NCBI RefSeq assembly: GCF_047496725.1
Contig: NC_132982.1
Location: 1,363,001 to 1,427,000 of the forward strand
Length of the DNA: 64,000 bases
DNA from: Anoplolepis gracilipes
Taxonomy: Eukaryota; Arthropoda; Insecta; Hymenoptera; Formicidae
Direction: 5' to 3'
This document shows, piece by piece, positions 10,578 to 20,768 of this stretch (within the stretch, counting starts at the first letter, position 1; each line of letters opens with the position of its first letter). Below the pieces are notes generated by a model. It ran no database searches. It was not told where the DNA came from and saw only the letters and a list, made by a program, of their open reading frames with translations. Made by a program: the position numbers and the translations under genes.

Positions 10578-11155
10578 GGCTCCCTTCAAGAATAGCTCGA
10601 GCTTGTAAGTACTTGAACTTTCTCTCTCTTATAGGCTCCCCCTGTTGTTAACGCTCGAGCTTATAAGTGTGTATCGTTTCTTTCTTGCTTTCCTTCGGAA
10701 CGCTCCCTTCTTAGTTGACGGGCCTTCAAGTGCGGACTAACCTCTTAAACCATTTATTATTTCAGGAAACATTGTATCAAACTTTTATGTTTAAATAATA
10801 ATCTAACTATATGACTTACAATTACAGTGGATCTGCACAAATCAGAGTTAAACTTTCTACTCATTTATAAGTTCTATTTATTATGTTTGATACTTAGAAT
10901 TAAATTTTATTTAATTCAATTCCTTTTCAAGATTATCATCCGTTGTTTATTAGTTTATTTAATAGTTAATAACTAAATTGCTAGTTTAAGTACTTGTGTT
11001 TTGTTTTGAGTTATTCGTTAGAGAAATTCATCCTTTTGGTTGTTAGTTAAAATCTGACATTGCGATCTCAAGTTTATTTGTTGCAACAACTGGTTTCATG
11101 TCCTTAATTGAAGCTTTAATTCAAGTTCAGTTCTTGATGTTGCATAACAATTTGC
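10574..11155. other. Unannotated DNA with a short direct echo
   Basis: GCTCGAGCTTGTAAGT (about 10596) and GCTCGAGCTTATAAGT (about 10652) form a short near-duplicate, each near TAGGCTCCC or AGGCTCCC words. Nothing else recognised. Confidence 0.4.
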
Positions 11156-11160
11156 GTTAT

Positions 11161-11860
11161 TGTTCGCTATCGGCGGAGTGAGCCTTGCGAAAGTAGCCCC
11201 GCGATAATTAACGCAAATCAAATAAGGCAATCAGACAAGCCACGCCGAACAACCTGCGCGCGTCCCCCGCAGCGCTAAAAAATTAAGGCGCGTTAAGCCA
11301 GCTCTCTCCGCTCTCCTGCGCTCGACAGCGCGGCAAGGAGCCTACAAGATTTATCTCGAAACGGTTGGTCGACGGATCGAAAACATCAACAACCTAAACC
11401 GAATGGAGTTATTAGCCGTGACTTTGACAAGCATAGCAAAACAACAAATAAACGGGTCTCGAAACGTCTAGAACAATCGAGAATCCGTTATACTATAAAT
11501 ACTCCGTGGATCGACCGTTCTTCGACACTCGTGTTATAGAAGTTGCCTAAGACAAATAATCGTAGTCGCGAATCGAATTAACGCCATCCCGCGCCTTTTT
11601 TCGTTCTCGTTCCGTCGCTTGCGGATCGCGACCGTTGGTCTCTCCACCCGTCTTATTGGCACCGAGACTTAATAGTTCAAGGCGGCACGCACCGTCTGCT
11701 CGCCGCCATCAACGCTATTTGTAAATTGACGAAAAAACTCACTTTATTTGGGTGTCACTTATTTTACGAATAAAGACTAAATTGAAAACTAGCCTATCGT
11801 GCACTGAACCCCTCCCGCGTTACCACTTCGGGTTACTATCCTTATCCTCTGGTCGCCACA
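11161..11860 (+). mobile_element. Solo LTR, 700 bp, 5-bp TSD GTTAT
   Basis: Starts TGTTCGCTATCGG, ends CTGGTCGCCACA, and is flanked by GTTAT on both sides (11156-11160 and 11861-11865). It carries a TATA box (TATAAAT, 11494-11500) and AATAAA (11769-11774) in the correct order for a plus-strand LTR. The 5-bp TSD points to BEL/Pao or Copia; no internal sequence remains to decide. There is no coding sequence. Confidence 0.8.
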
Positions 11861-11865
11861 GTTAT

Positions 11866-12190
11866 TGTATCAATTAATTTAAAAGAAGGACTTTTTAAAA
11901 GAAGGAATTTTGTTATATTTATTTTAGTTTGTACCATCCTGCCGCCTGTCTATTTCTTATACTAATCTCACATTAATAGTCATCTTTTTTTAAATTTAGG
12001 TGTTAGTAGCAGTTTATAATTTTCTTGAATACTTATTAGTTCGTAGAAATGCTTTAACTCTATTTTATTAGAAAGTGAATTATATTTACTGACTATATCA
12101 TCAAATGGTTATGACTTCATTATTTGATAAGGTTTGTTTTACATTTTTTAAAATATGAGGTACATCAGTACAGCAATAACATATAAATAA
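11866..12190. other. AT-rich DNA, no feature
   Basis: Only a short direct echo (TTTAAAAGAAGGA twice near 11880-11905). Confidence 0.5.
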
Positions 12191-12196
12191 CGACTA

Positions 12197-12710
12197 TCAT
12201 CTAATGTATAATGTAGTTTTTAATTTTACTAAATCTACCAGTATTGATATCCAACAGTTTCCATAAACCGTTATTTCCAGAACCCATGTAATAAAATTGA
12301 CGTGGAAACCAAGTTTCTCTGCTTTATTAATTATCTGAAAGATAATTTGTTTTAAAGTATTACTATTAAAATTGTTTCCTGTAAAATGATACCCCACTAC
12401 ATGATTCCATTGATTACAAATCCCAACAAGCGTAAAAACAAGAGCATGTGTAGCTACATCTTTCTCACCAGGAAATGTTATATCTCCTATCAATAATCCC
12501 GTTGCAGGATTATAATATTTTTTTGATGTTATAGCCATTTCATCGAACATTAATCCACATTTAATATCTGTTTCTTTGTTAAAAAAAGATTTTTTATAGT
12601 TTAAAAATTCAAATAGTTTTTAAACTAGGAAGTGGTATTCCTTGCCTCAATAATTTCTCATAACCACTGACTCCACAAGAAAATTTTAATTTTAATGCAT
12701 TGTCTCATTC
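12197..12710 (-). pseudogene. P-element/THAP9-like transposase core fragment
   Basis: The 117-residue frame 12550-12197 begins MFDEMAITSKKYYNPATG and includes ATHALVFTLVGICNQW and GYHFTGNNFNSNTLK. These are hallmark blocks of P-element/THAP9 RNase H-fold transposases; the first catalytic Asp is the D of FDEM. Upstream on the same strand (about 12705-12625) the frame reads KLKFSCGVSGYEKLLRQGIP, also family-typical (GYE.LLRQ..PLPS), then breaks by frameshift and stops. The N-terminal THAP domain and the end of the catalytic domain are absent. It is probably an internally eroded copy. The terminal piece at 4580-5085 is in the other orientation and need not be the same insertion. Confidence 0.75.
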
Positions 12711-12940
12711 GACCAATTTTGAATGCGAACTTTCTTAACAATGCTTTTAATTAGTCTCGATTAAAAATTTTACTTACAGCTTTCCTATATTTATTATTAT
12801 CAATTATTTATTTTAGCTTTTTATTTAAATGTTGCAGACTATTTATTTTCTTATGCATAATAATAAAACAGATACTGTTTCTTTACCAGTTCCTTACACT
12901 TCTCATATTCCTTTTTTCGTTTTTATTTAATTTAATCATG

Positions 12941-13080
12941 GATGACACATTTGTTGACGATGTAGGTTCTGAAAGATTTTCATTGAATTCAATTATAAAT
13001 GACATATTTGTTGATGATGTAGATTCTGAAAGATTTTCATTGAATTCAGTTATGGATGATACATTTGCTGACGATGTTGT
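12941..13080. repeat. 57-bp tandem repeat, about 2.5 units
   Basis: Units begin at 12941, 12998 and 13055 (period 57, a multiple of three). All keep reading frames open on both strands: plus-strand DDxFVDDVxSERFSLNS and minus-strand FNENLSESTSSTN. It lies just upstream, in minus-strand terms, of the P-element fragment, so it may be the linker after a lost THAP domain. That link is speculative. Confidence 0.75.
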
Positions 13081-13487
13081 AGGCTTCAAGATATCATTTG
13101 TTGTGCCTCGGGGTGTGAGGCACGGGATTTGTTGGGATCATCCGCTAGGAAATCCTAGGATGTGGGCCGTGGCACAATGACTTTTACTGACAGCAATAGT
13201 TTCTTTTTTATTAAACTCTCACTTTATTAAATTCTCAAAACGTATCTTATCGAATTGTCACTTACACCTGACTGATATCGTTTAACGATTCTCTGCAACG
13301 GTTGTACTATATTTGTCTATGAATCTACTATTCGCGACTGATTGAATGTTCGATTGCTCGATGCAATTATTATAAATTCTGATTCAGTTTCACGACTGCC
13401 CGTGACGATTGTTAATCGTTCAAATCTGAGTGACGACTGCCTAATGCAGTTCTTATTAATTCAATTTCTGTTACGACTGCCCGTCGC
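13081..13487. other. Non-coding sequence with a hairpin, left flank of piggyBac
   Basis: TTGTGCCTCGGGG (about 13101) and CCGTGGCACAA (about 13163) form an imperfect stem, with an inner CTAGGAAATCCTAG palindrome. Further on, ACGACTGCC recurs three times (about 13396, 13433, 13473). It could be an LTR remnant continuing at 21212, since piggyBac inserted between them. Confidence 0.35.
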
Positions 13488-13728
13488 TTAACCCCTTGAC
13501 TACGGCAGACTTTGAGACGTACTGGCCTTACCATACGGCAGGAATTGAGTTACGATGTACGCCGAGAACGGCGAACTTTTGGGTAGAAATGCATTTTTGT
13601 GAAAACATATTTCAATAATAAAAAAACTGAATTTTACTACATTAAAACAATATTATTTATTTCTCTGAACCGAATTACTATAAATATTACAAATTTAATA
13701 TTAATGTAAAGCTTTTTTCGCAAGATAT

Positions 13729-14054
13729 TTAATAGTCTAATAAAGTGTGATATAATTTGAAACATGGATAAATACATAATCCTACATCACATTTCTTACA
13801 TTGGTAATTTGTCTCACTTCTTTTGTTATGTTTGCGGCACACTACATTTGCGCCTTGCGTTTTTTCAGATTGCTGCATTTTTTACGTATGGAGACGGAAA
13901 ATGTCTTTGTATTAAGCGAAAAGGCTGATTATAAGGATTTCCACCTATTAATTTATATCATGTATTCTACCTGCGCGGTATTTGTGTTTTATTAAATAAA
14001 TGTATTATATACAGCCAAATCCAATAAATGAAAGAAAAATTTTTTGTACCATTT
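13729..14054 (-). pseudogene. piggyBac transposase, C-terminal part with cysteine-rich domain
   Basis: Beyond the LINE, the minus strand resumes from the TSD with WYKK, FFFHLLDLAVYNTFI (a typical piggyBac block after the catalytic Asp) and then several stops. In another frame (13878-13729) lies the C-terminal zinc-binding domain: VCRKHNKRSETNYQCKKCD, then VGLCIYPCFKLYHT and a stop. The C..C spacing and the final CF..YHT match the cysteine-rich domain that binds piggyBac ends. A frameshift and stops separate the two blocks, so this half is more decayed than the N-terminal half. Confidence 0.88.
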
Positions 14055-14438
14055 GGACTTCCGTTTCCGGTGCGTTCAGTAGTGACACGTGGTGGGTGAG
14101 AGATTTTTTCAAGTGAAATGTACAAGGGTTATAGTGAGAGAGGGGGGCTGAGAGTGTGTGAGGGTGAAAGAGGAAGAGTGAGAATAACGGGTGAATGTGA
14201 AGAGAGCAGAGGGAGCGAGGTATAGAGAGAAAAAGAGGATCAACAGACAACGGAGAATAATGACAGTTAGGCACAGAAGATAGAATAGTGAAGAAGGGTA
14301 AGTGGGCAAGACGCTCAGGCGTAGAGGAAGGAGTAGACAGAGGGATAAGACGGATAATAAGCGGGTAAGGCGTGAGCGTAGGGGGCGTAAGGAGAAAATA
14401 GAAAGGCGCGAGATAACAGAAAAGAAAGAGAAGCATCA

Positions 14439-15390
14439 ATGGCGGAAGGTATAGGGAGAATCGGGAAGCTGGGAAAGGAGAGAAGAGGGAGCGAGGGGAA
14501 TATGGAGGATTGGATAAAGAGGTAGAGAGAGGAGTGGGAAAGAAGTGACGAGGGGATATTCGTTAAAAGTAGAAAAACGGCTAGATCTCCGGACAGGAAA
14601 GAGGAGAGAGGTTTAGAGGAGATAATGAAGAGGTGGAAGGAGGAAATGGAGGGGGTGATGAGAGAGGGAATGAAGAGATGGATAGACGAGATGAGAAAAG
14701 AGTTGAGAAGGATAGAAGAGAGATGGAAGGAGGAGAGAGAAGAATTAAAAAAATTAAATTATGGGATTAGAAAAGAGGGTAATAAAGTTAGAAAAGGATA
14801 AGGGGAAGAAGGGGATGAGGGGAAAGAGGAGAGATGGTAAGAAGGGTGAAGGAAATGGAAAGGAAGACGGAGATGAAAGATAGGGAAGAGAGGAGAAAAA
14901 ATATAATAATAAGAGGAGTGAAGGTAAAAGAAGGGAAAAGGAAGGAGGTGGTGGAGGAGATCCAAAGGGACATAGGGGTAAAAGTAAAGGAGGTAAAAAG
15001 ATTAGGAGGTGACAGGGAAAAAGATAGAGAAATAATGTTAGTGAGACTAGAGGACGAGGAACAGAGAAGAGAGATATGAAAAAAAAGCGGGTTGAGGGGG
15101 AGGAAAGAAAGAATTTTGGAAGACTGGACATGGCAGGAAAGGAGGATGAGATAAAAAATAGAATAGATTGCGAGAAAGGAGGAGAAGGCAGGAAAGAGGA
15201 TAAGAATGGGATATGGGAGGATGATGATAGAGGATAAGTGGTGGAGATGAGATGAGGAAGAGGGAGGTTTGATAGATGAGGAAGGGAGGAGAAGAAGCGA
15301 AGAGCAAGGGGAAAACTAGGGAATAGGGTAAGTGAGAAGAGGAACAAAACAGAAAAGGAGGGAAGAGAGGAAAAGGGAGGGGGGAGGGGA
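14439..15390 (+). pseudogene. LINE C ORF1 (coiled coil plus RRM-like)
   Basis: The ATG at 14439 opens MAEGIGRIGKLGKERRGS, with a lysine/glutamate-rich heptad region following (about 14620-14760: KRWKEEMEGVMREGMKRWID...). Next comes a block at 14834-15079 reading RRKNIIIRGVKVKEGKRKEV, VEEIQRDIGVKVKEVKRLGG and IMLVRLEDEEQRREI. The order coiled coil, then an I-I-I-R-G beta strand and a helix-strand repeat, is that of LINE ORF1 RNA-binding proteins with an RRM. The final part (to about 15390) matches in broken frames only. Several frameshifts and stops occur. Expected role: binding the element RNA to form the retrotransposition particle. Confidence 0.65.
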
Positions 15391-15399
15391 AGAAAGAGG

Positions 15400-16130
15400 A
15401 TGGAGAGTGGTTTTTTGGAATGTGGCAGGTTTGAAGAAAAAAGATGAAGAATTCTGGAAAGGATTGAGGGAGTGGGATGTGGTGTTATCGGACATGGTTA
15501 GATGAGAAGGGTTGAGAGAGAATGAAAAAGAGGTTACCGAATGAGCTAAAAATGGGAGGTAAATTGGCGAAGAGGGAGGGAAAGAGAAGGAGGCCTAAAG
15601 GAGGTATGTTGATGGGTATAAGGAAAGAGTGGATGAAAAAAGGAAGTAAGATAAAAAGGGAAGTGGAAGGGATGATGATGGGTAGGGTGAGATGGGGGAA
15701 GAAAGATGGAGGGTGATAGGAGTATACGTGGGGGAAGGGGTAGGGAGGATGACAAGGGAATTAGAGATGGGTGAGAGTGGAGGAAGAGGGAACGAAAACG
15801 TTAATAAGGAGGGATTTTAATGCGTGGACGGCAGAGGAGGGAGGATAAGCAGAGGGGGGAGAAGGAGGAGGAGACGGGAAGGCGATCAAAGGATAAGAAG
15901 AAGGACTAAGGAGGGTAGATGACTAATAGAATTTTTAGAGGAATGGGGGTTGGGAATTATAAATGGGAGGGCCAAAGAAGATGAGGAAGGGGAGTTCACG
16001 TTCACAGGAGGGAAGGGGTGACACGGTGATTGACTATGATAGGGGATGGGTAGGTAGAGGAAAAGATAGAGTTTAAGGGTAGGGGATAAGATAGATTCAG
16101 ACCATCACCCGATAGAAGTATGGGTAAGAG
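15400..16130 (+). pseudogene. LINE C ORF2, APE-type endonuclease part
   Basis: Starts VVFWNVAGLKKKDEEFWKGL (about 15405), the usual first strand of LINE apurinic-like endonucleases, then LREWDVVLSD. After frameshifts, WRVIGVYVGEGVGRM (about 15709) is seen, then GDTVIDY (about 16016) and finally SDHHPIEVWV (about 16099-16128). SDHHP is the catalytic histidine motif of the family. It is broken by at least five frame changes and stops. It would nick the target for target-primed reverse transcription; the 16-bp TSD shows that this copy, or a helper, did so. Confidence 0.75.
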
Positions 16131-16603
16131 GAGATGGAAGAGGTAGGGAGGAGAGAAAAAGGAGAGAGAGGTTCTGGAGGGGGGTATGGGATAAGGAGGG
16201 AAAGAAGAAGTTCAGAGATAAAATGGGAGAGATAGAACGAAAAGGCAAGGAGAATGAAGGATGGGAGGAAATGGAAAGAAAGATAAAGGAGGCGATAAAG
16301 GAGACAGAGGAGGGGAGAGGAAGAAGGGATAGGGGGAAAGAAGGTTGGTGGGACGTGGAGTGTAGGGAGAGAAAGAGAGCGGTGAGGGAAGAGATAAGGA
16401 TTTGGCGGAGGGCGGGAGGGGAGGGAGAGAGGTATAAGAAGAAGAGGGAGTATAAGGAGTTGTGTGAAAGGAAAAAGAAAGAAGATAATGAAAAATGGGA
16501 GAAAAGGGCAAAGGAAATTAAGAAAAAGGAGGAAGTGTGGTTTAGTAAATAAGGAGAGGAAAAGAAGTAAAAAGAGAGTGAATGAGGATATCGAGATGGA
16601 GGA

Positions 16604-17820
16604 GTGGAACACTTTATGAGGTTGCTGGGGAGAGTAGAGGAAATGGCGGTAAGGGGGTATAGGGAGAGAAGGAGGGGGGAGGAAGAAGAGGAAGAGATAG
16701 GCTTAAAAGAATTCAGAGGGGTAATAGGGAAAATAAAGAATGTGAAAGCAGCGGGAATAGACGGGATACCAGGGGAAGTGTGGAAGTACAGGGGAAAGGG
16801 GTTAGAGAAGTGGGCATGGGAGTTTTGTAATAGAGTATGGGGAGGAGAAGGGTGGCCGGAGGGATGGAAGGAGAGGGTGATAGTACCAATAGTAAAAAAG
16901 AGGGAGGGGAAAGGAGTGGGAGATTACAGAGGAGTGACACTGATGCCAACGTTATATAAGGTGTATGCGGCAATACTAGCGGAGAGACTGAGAGAAGAAG
17001 TGGAGGTGAAAGGAATTGTACCGCCGAATCAGACGGGATTTAGGAAGGGGATGAGAACGATGGATAATGTATACGTACTGAACTATCTGATAGGGCAACT
17101 GGAGGGGAGAAAAGAAGGGATGGTGGCATTATTCGTTGACCTGAGGGCGGCGTTTGATTCGGTGGATAGTAATGGAAATGATGAGACGGCGGGGAGTGAG
17201 AGAAGGACTGATAAGGAGGATAGAGGAGGTACTGGGAGAGATAAAAAGTAGGGTAGAGTAAGTAGGTAAGAGTAGAGCAGGGAATAGGGGAGAGTTTTTG
17301 GACGGGGAGGGGGGTGAGGCAAGGATGCCCGCTGAGTCCGATGTTATTCAACATATTGATTGCAGATCTGGAGGAAGAATTGGGAAAAGTAAAGTGGGGA
17401 GGGGTTGTGTTAGAAGAAGAGAGAATATATACGCTGGCATATGCGGATGACTTGGAGCTGGTGGCGGAAGAAGAGGAAGGAATGAGGAGCATGATGGATA
17501 GGCTAGAGAGGTATATGGATAGAAAGGGGCTGGAAGTGAATATAGGGAAGACGAAGATCATGAGATTCAGGAGAGGGAGGGGAGGAAGGAAGTCAAAGAG
17601 GAGCTGGAGATGGAAAGGGAAAGAAGTGGAGGAGATAAAGGAGTATAGGTATTTAGGATATACGCTACAGAGGAATGGGAGACAGGAAGCACAAGTGAGG
17701 GACAGGGTTAGGAGGGCGGCATCAATAATGGGACAGGTATGGGGGATAGGAAAGAGAAGATTTGGAAGGGACTGGGGAAGGGGGATATGGCTTTTTGACA
17801 GGCTGGTATGGACAGTATAG
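16604..17820 (+). pseudogene. LINE C ORF2, reverse transcriptase
   Basis: Two open segments, 16604-17251 and 17314-17820, cover RT blocks in order: VKAAGIDGIPGEVWKY, YRGVTLMPTLYKVYAAILAE, NQTGFRKGMRTMDNVYVLNY, ALFVDLRAAFDSVD (first catalytic Asp), RQGCPLSPMLFNILIADLEE, then TLAYADDLELVA (catalytic YADD at 17440-17451), NIGKTKIMRF and EYRYLGYTL. This is a well-preserved non-LTR RT with both catalytic Asp motifs. A frameshift after FDSVD (about 17165) and a stop at about 17249 split it. The thumb continues after 17820 in shifted frames (GYGVEIWGWKEREGMERIEE). Confidence 0.92.
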
Positions 17821-19130
17821 GGGTATGGGGTAGAAATATGGGGATGGAAAGAGAGGGAGGGGATGGAGAGAATAGAGGAGAGATACTTAAGGTGGGTGCT
17901 GGGAGTGGACAGCACGACACCGGGATACATGATAAGGGAAGTACTACAGAAGGAGAAAATAAGAGTGAGAGCGGGAAGAAGAGCATGAAGCTACGAGAAA
18001 AGATTAAGGGAAGGAAGGGGCGGGGAGTTAGCAAGGAGATGTTTATAAGAGATAAGGGATAGGAGCAAAGTAGGGGAGACGGGGTCGAAGTGGGAGGAGA
18101 AAAGAGAAAGGTTCTTTAAAGATAGAGGGATAAGAGTGGAGGAGACGGGGGAGGACTAGTACAAGGGAATAGAAGATAGAGACAGAGAGAGGCAGAAGAA
18201 AGAAAGAAGGGGAAGGATGGAGGAGGCAAGATTTAATAAATGGTATAAGGAAGTTAAGGGGGAAGGGATATTTAACCCTTGTCAGTCACACTTCCCGAGA
18301 ATCCCGTACCGGTCACACTGGGTGAAATACACCCCAGCGTGTTTGCACGTGTATAAAAAATTGTAAGTGACCTTAAAAAAAAAATATCCTGTTATAGTTT
18401 AAGCCTTCCTTAAAAAGATTGTATAAGTTTGATTTACAAAAAATTAATTTAACATATGACAAAAAATTGTTGAAAAAAAAGTCGGAAAAGTGACTTTTTT
18501 CACAAAAACGAATGTAACTTTTTCAATTTTTAAGATATTTCAATTTTTCAAACGGTTTTCTCATCCTCAGATGATGCACTTTTCACTGATTATTGCAGTT
18601 TATGCGAATGTTCCAAAAAGTTTATTTTGTATTTATTTTGAGGTATAAAGGTGCGATTTTTTGCGTAAAAATGAAAAAGACATTTTTATGGAAAAAATAG
18701 CAATATATTTGAAGGTCCCAACTCCCTGTAGATGGCGACACAAGGCCCATTTCCATTGGTTTATTAGGTCGTTTTCGAAGTCAAAAAAACGCTGGGGTGT
18801 ATTATACCCAGGGTGACTGTTAAGGGTTAAAGAAGGATTGGGGAGAGAGCAGATGGAGAAGGGTGGCTAGATTTAGATTGGGGGGAGATGAAGAAAAGTA
18901 GGTACTGGGAAGAGGAGGGGAAAAGACAATGTAGATTATATGGAGGGCAGGAGGAGACGTGGGAGCATGTATGGGAGAGTTGTAGGAAATGAAAGAGAGG
19001 AGAGGGGAGCTGGCAGGATAATGTGAGATGGGTTCTGGAAGAGGAGGGGGAGGGAGAGGAATGGATGAGGGAGGTGGAGAGAGAGAGGGATAGGAGGGAG
19101 AAGAGTAGTAGGAATGAGAATGAACGAGAG
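17821..19130 (+). pseudogene. LINE C ORF2 C-terminal region with Cys/His motif
   Basis: Frames after the RT continue as WGWKEREGMERIEERYLRWV, then VLGVDSTTPGY, as in the thumb/C-terminal region of related insect LINEs. The region is interrupted by the MITE at 18276-18826 and resumes at about 18831 with GEMKKSRYWEEEGKRQ and CRLYGG, then TWEHVWESC (18930-18983). The expected motif is C-x2-C...H-x4-C; the second Cys is Tyr here. Stops are frequent afterwards (18990 on). Confidence 0.65.
18276..18826. mobile_element. piggyBac-type MITE inside LINE C
   Basis: Flanked by TTAA on both sides (18272-18275, 18827-18830). The left end CCCTTGTCAGTCAC matches the reverse complement of the right end, CCCTTAACAGTCAC. 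A second, inner inverted pair is AATACACCCCAGCG (about 18327) and CGCTGGGGTGTATT (about 18790). 551 bp, no ORF. CCCTT ends plus TTAA duplication are piggyBac hallmarks. The tips resemble those of the autonomous piggyBac (CCCCTTGACTAC) only in the first bases, so a different piggyBac probably mobilised it. Confidence 0.9.
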
Positions 19131-19420
19131 GGAGAATGAGAGTGAATGGTAGGATGAAAGGAGAAAAGGGAGGCGAGGGGTAGAAAAAGAGAAAGGAAAA
19201 TAAAGTTTTTTTTAAGGCAAGAGGAAGCGGAAGTCCGGCGGAGAGAGGGTGGTGTATGTGTGTGTGTGTAGGGAGGGTATGGGAGCGATTGGGGGGGGAC
19301 ATAGAAGGGTCTCCCACGATCGTAGGCTCTTCAAACAACAGTTAGGTTAAGTTAGGATAAGTTTAGCGGTAAGTTAGATTAAGGAAATTTTGTACCGAGT
19401 TGTAAACCCCAAGAGGAAAC

Positions 19421-19444
19421 AATAAATATTCTATCTATCTATCT
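19421..19444 (+). terminator. LINE C polyadenylation signal and ATCT tail
   Basis: AATAAA at 19421-19426 followed by ATTCTATCTATCTATCTA, directly before the TSD. Confidence 0.8.
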
Positions 19445-20768
19445 ATTTTTTGTACCATTTTAAACTTTTCCTGGTAGAATTTAAGCTATATAAAATCTGA
19501 TCAACTTTGTCAACCGCCCCCATTGTGTTATTGTAATTAATTACACATTGTGGTTTGATTATTTTTTCTTTTGTTAGATAATGTATCTTATTTGTATCAA
19601 TCATATTGGCAGAATGATAAGTGGAAATCATCCACACTTCCCTTTTGTCCATCCATTTCAAGGCTAATATATTTTTTGTTGAACGAAATACACATTCTCC
19701 TTTTTTAATCTTTTTATTCAATTCTGGTATATCCAACCGGTTTTTTCTAACCGTTCCGTATGCGTTGGTTAAGTTTTTATGTAATTCGTGGAATAAACTG
19801 GGACTGCTGTATCAATTGTCGATCACGAGTGTGTGACCTTTTCCAAGATAATGTTTAAGAAGTGTCATTACTATCTGTCCGGACTTTCCTATTGATTTTG
19901 ATGGTATATCTTCAGAAATTATCATGTTTTCCTCGGAATATATAAGTAAATCTTGAATATAGCCTGTCTTACTATCACACAACAAAAAGGATTTGATTCC
20001 AAACCTGCTTCTTTTTGACGGTACATATTGTTTGAAATAACATCTTCTTTTAAACAATAACAAATTTTCATCTATACATAATTTTTCATATGAATAAAAT
20101 GCATTTTTAAAGGATGTTCTTAATTGTTCAACAATATAGCGTATTTTCATAATTGGATCGTGATTTGTAATGTTGTTATCACAAAAATGCAAGTTTTTTA
20201 GTAATAGTGTATATCGATCCCTTGACATTATTTCTCCAAACGATTCTGTTCTTATCAGCTTATCTTTACACCAATATTCTGATATAGATATTTTATGTAT
20301 TCGCGCCATTAGCATGGTAACGGCCAAAAAATTATACATTTCGGGAACAGTAGTTGCATTAGAACTATTTATATCGCCTCTTGTACTATTTTCGAAAGAT
20401 TTGTTACTTTGCTGGACAATGAATTCTATGAGCTCTTCCGAAAAGAAAATTTGAAACATGTCAAGAATAGATGATTTCCTAGTTATATTTGTTTTGATTC
20501 CACTATTCTGGTCATCAAATTCGTAAATTGTAGGTTGAAAATCTCTTTGTGTTCAGGAAAATATGGTTTTACGTTTTGTTTGCTTTGGTGCAACTTTTGT
20601 GCTATTATCTTCTGATTCCGATGAAGAGAATGAAAGGCGACGTTTTTTCAATTTACGCTTGTAAAAAGGAACAGGCATTTCAAAATCACTTGTTTCCTCA
20701 GAATCAGAATTATCTGGTGTATCATGTTTGCATGTTTTTCTGTTCATTTTCTTATTCCAATGTTTCAC
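19445..20768 (-). pseudogene. piggyBac transposase, N-terminal and catalytic part
   Basis: On the minus strand, one frame runs from the ATG at 20768 to the LINE insertion at 19445, about 440 codons, broken only by two in-frame TGA codons (20555-20553 and 19814-19812). The N-terminus is acidic and serine-rich (SDSEETSD, SSSESED) after a basic start, as usual for the family. The DDE region follows: LCIDENLLLFKRR (first Asp), LVIDN (second Asp, directly before the second TGA) and NNTMGAVDKVDQ (third Asp). It ends with RKSLKWYKK at the LINE junction. All three catalytic Asp positions are visible. Family knowledge: cut-and-paste transposition at TTAA. The two stops and the insertion inactivate it. 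Confidence 0.9.

Larger units (their letters stand above)
14055..19444 (+). mobile_element. Near full-length purine-rich LINE (copy C) inserted in piggyBac
   Basis: Bounded by a 16-bp TSD (ATTTTTTGTACCATTT at 14039-14054 and 19445-19460). It ends with AATAAA (19421-19426) and an ATCT tail. It contains a 5' UTR, an ORF1 remnant (14439 on), an APE-type endonuclease (about 15400-16130), reverse transcriptase (16604-17820) and a C-terminal cysteine/histidine motif (18930-18983). A piggyBac-type MITE (18276-18826) interrupts it. The sense strand is overwhelmingly A/G throughout. Domain order and tail suggest the R1/I/jockey-like group; I cannot name the clade. Many frameshifts make it inactive. 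Confidence 0.9.

Noticed and set aside
14754..17930. Minus-strand Leu/Ser/Pro-rich frames up to 296 residues
   Set aside because: Antisense of LINE C, whose plus strand carries RT and endonuclease motifs.
19812..20553. Reading the two in-frame TGA codons of piggyBac as recoding
   Set aside because: No selenocysteine-type context is visible and the element is dead anyway because of the LINE; simple mutation is the better explanation.
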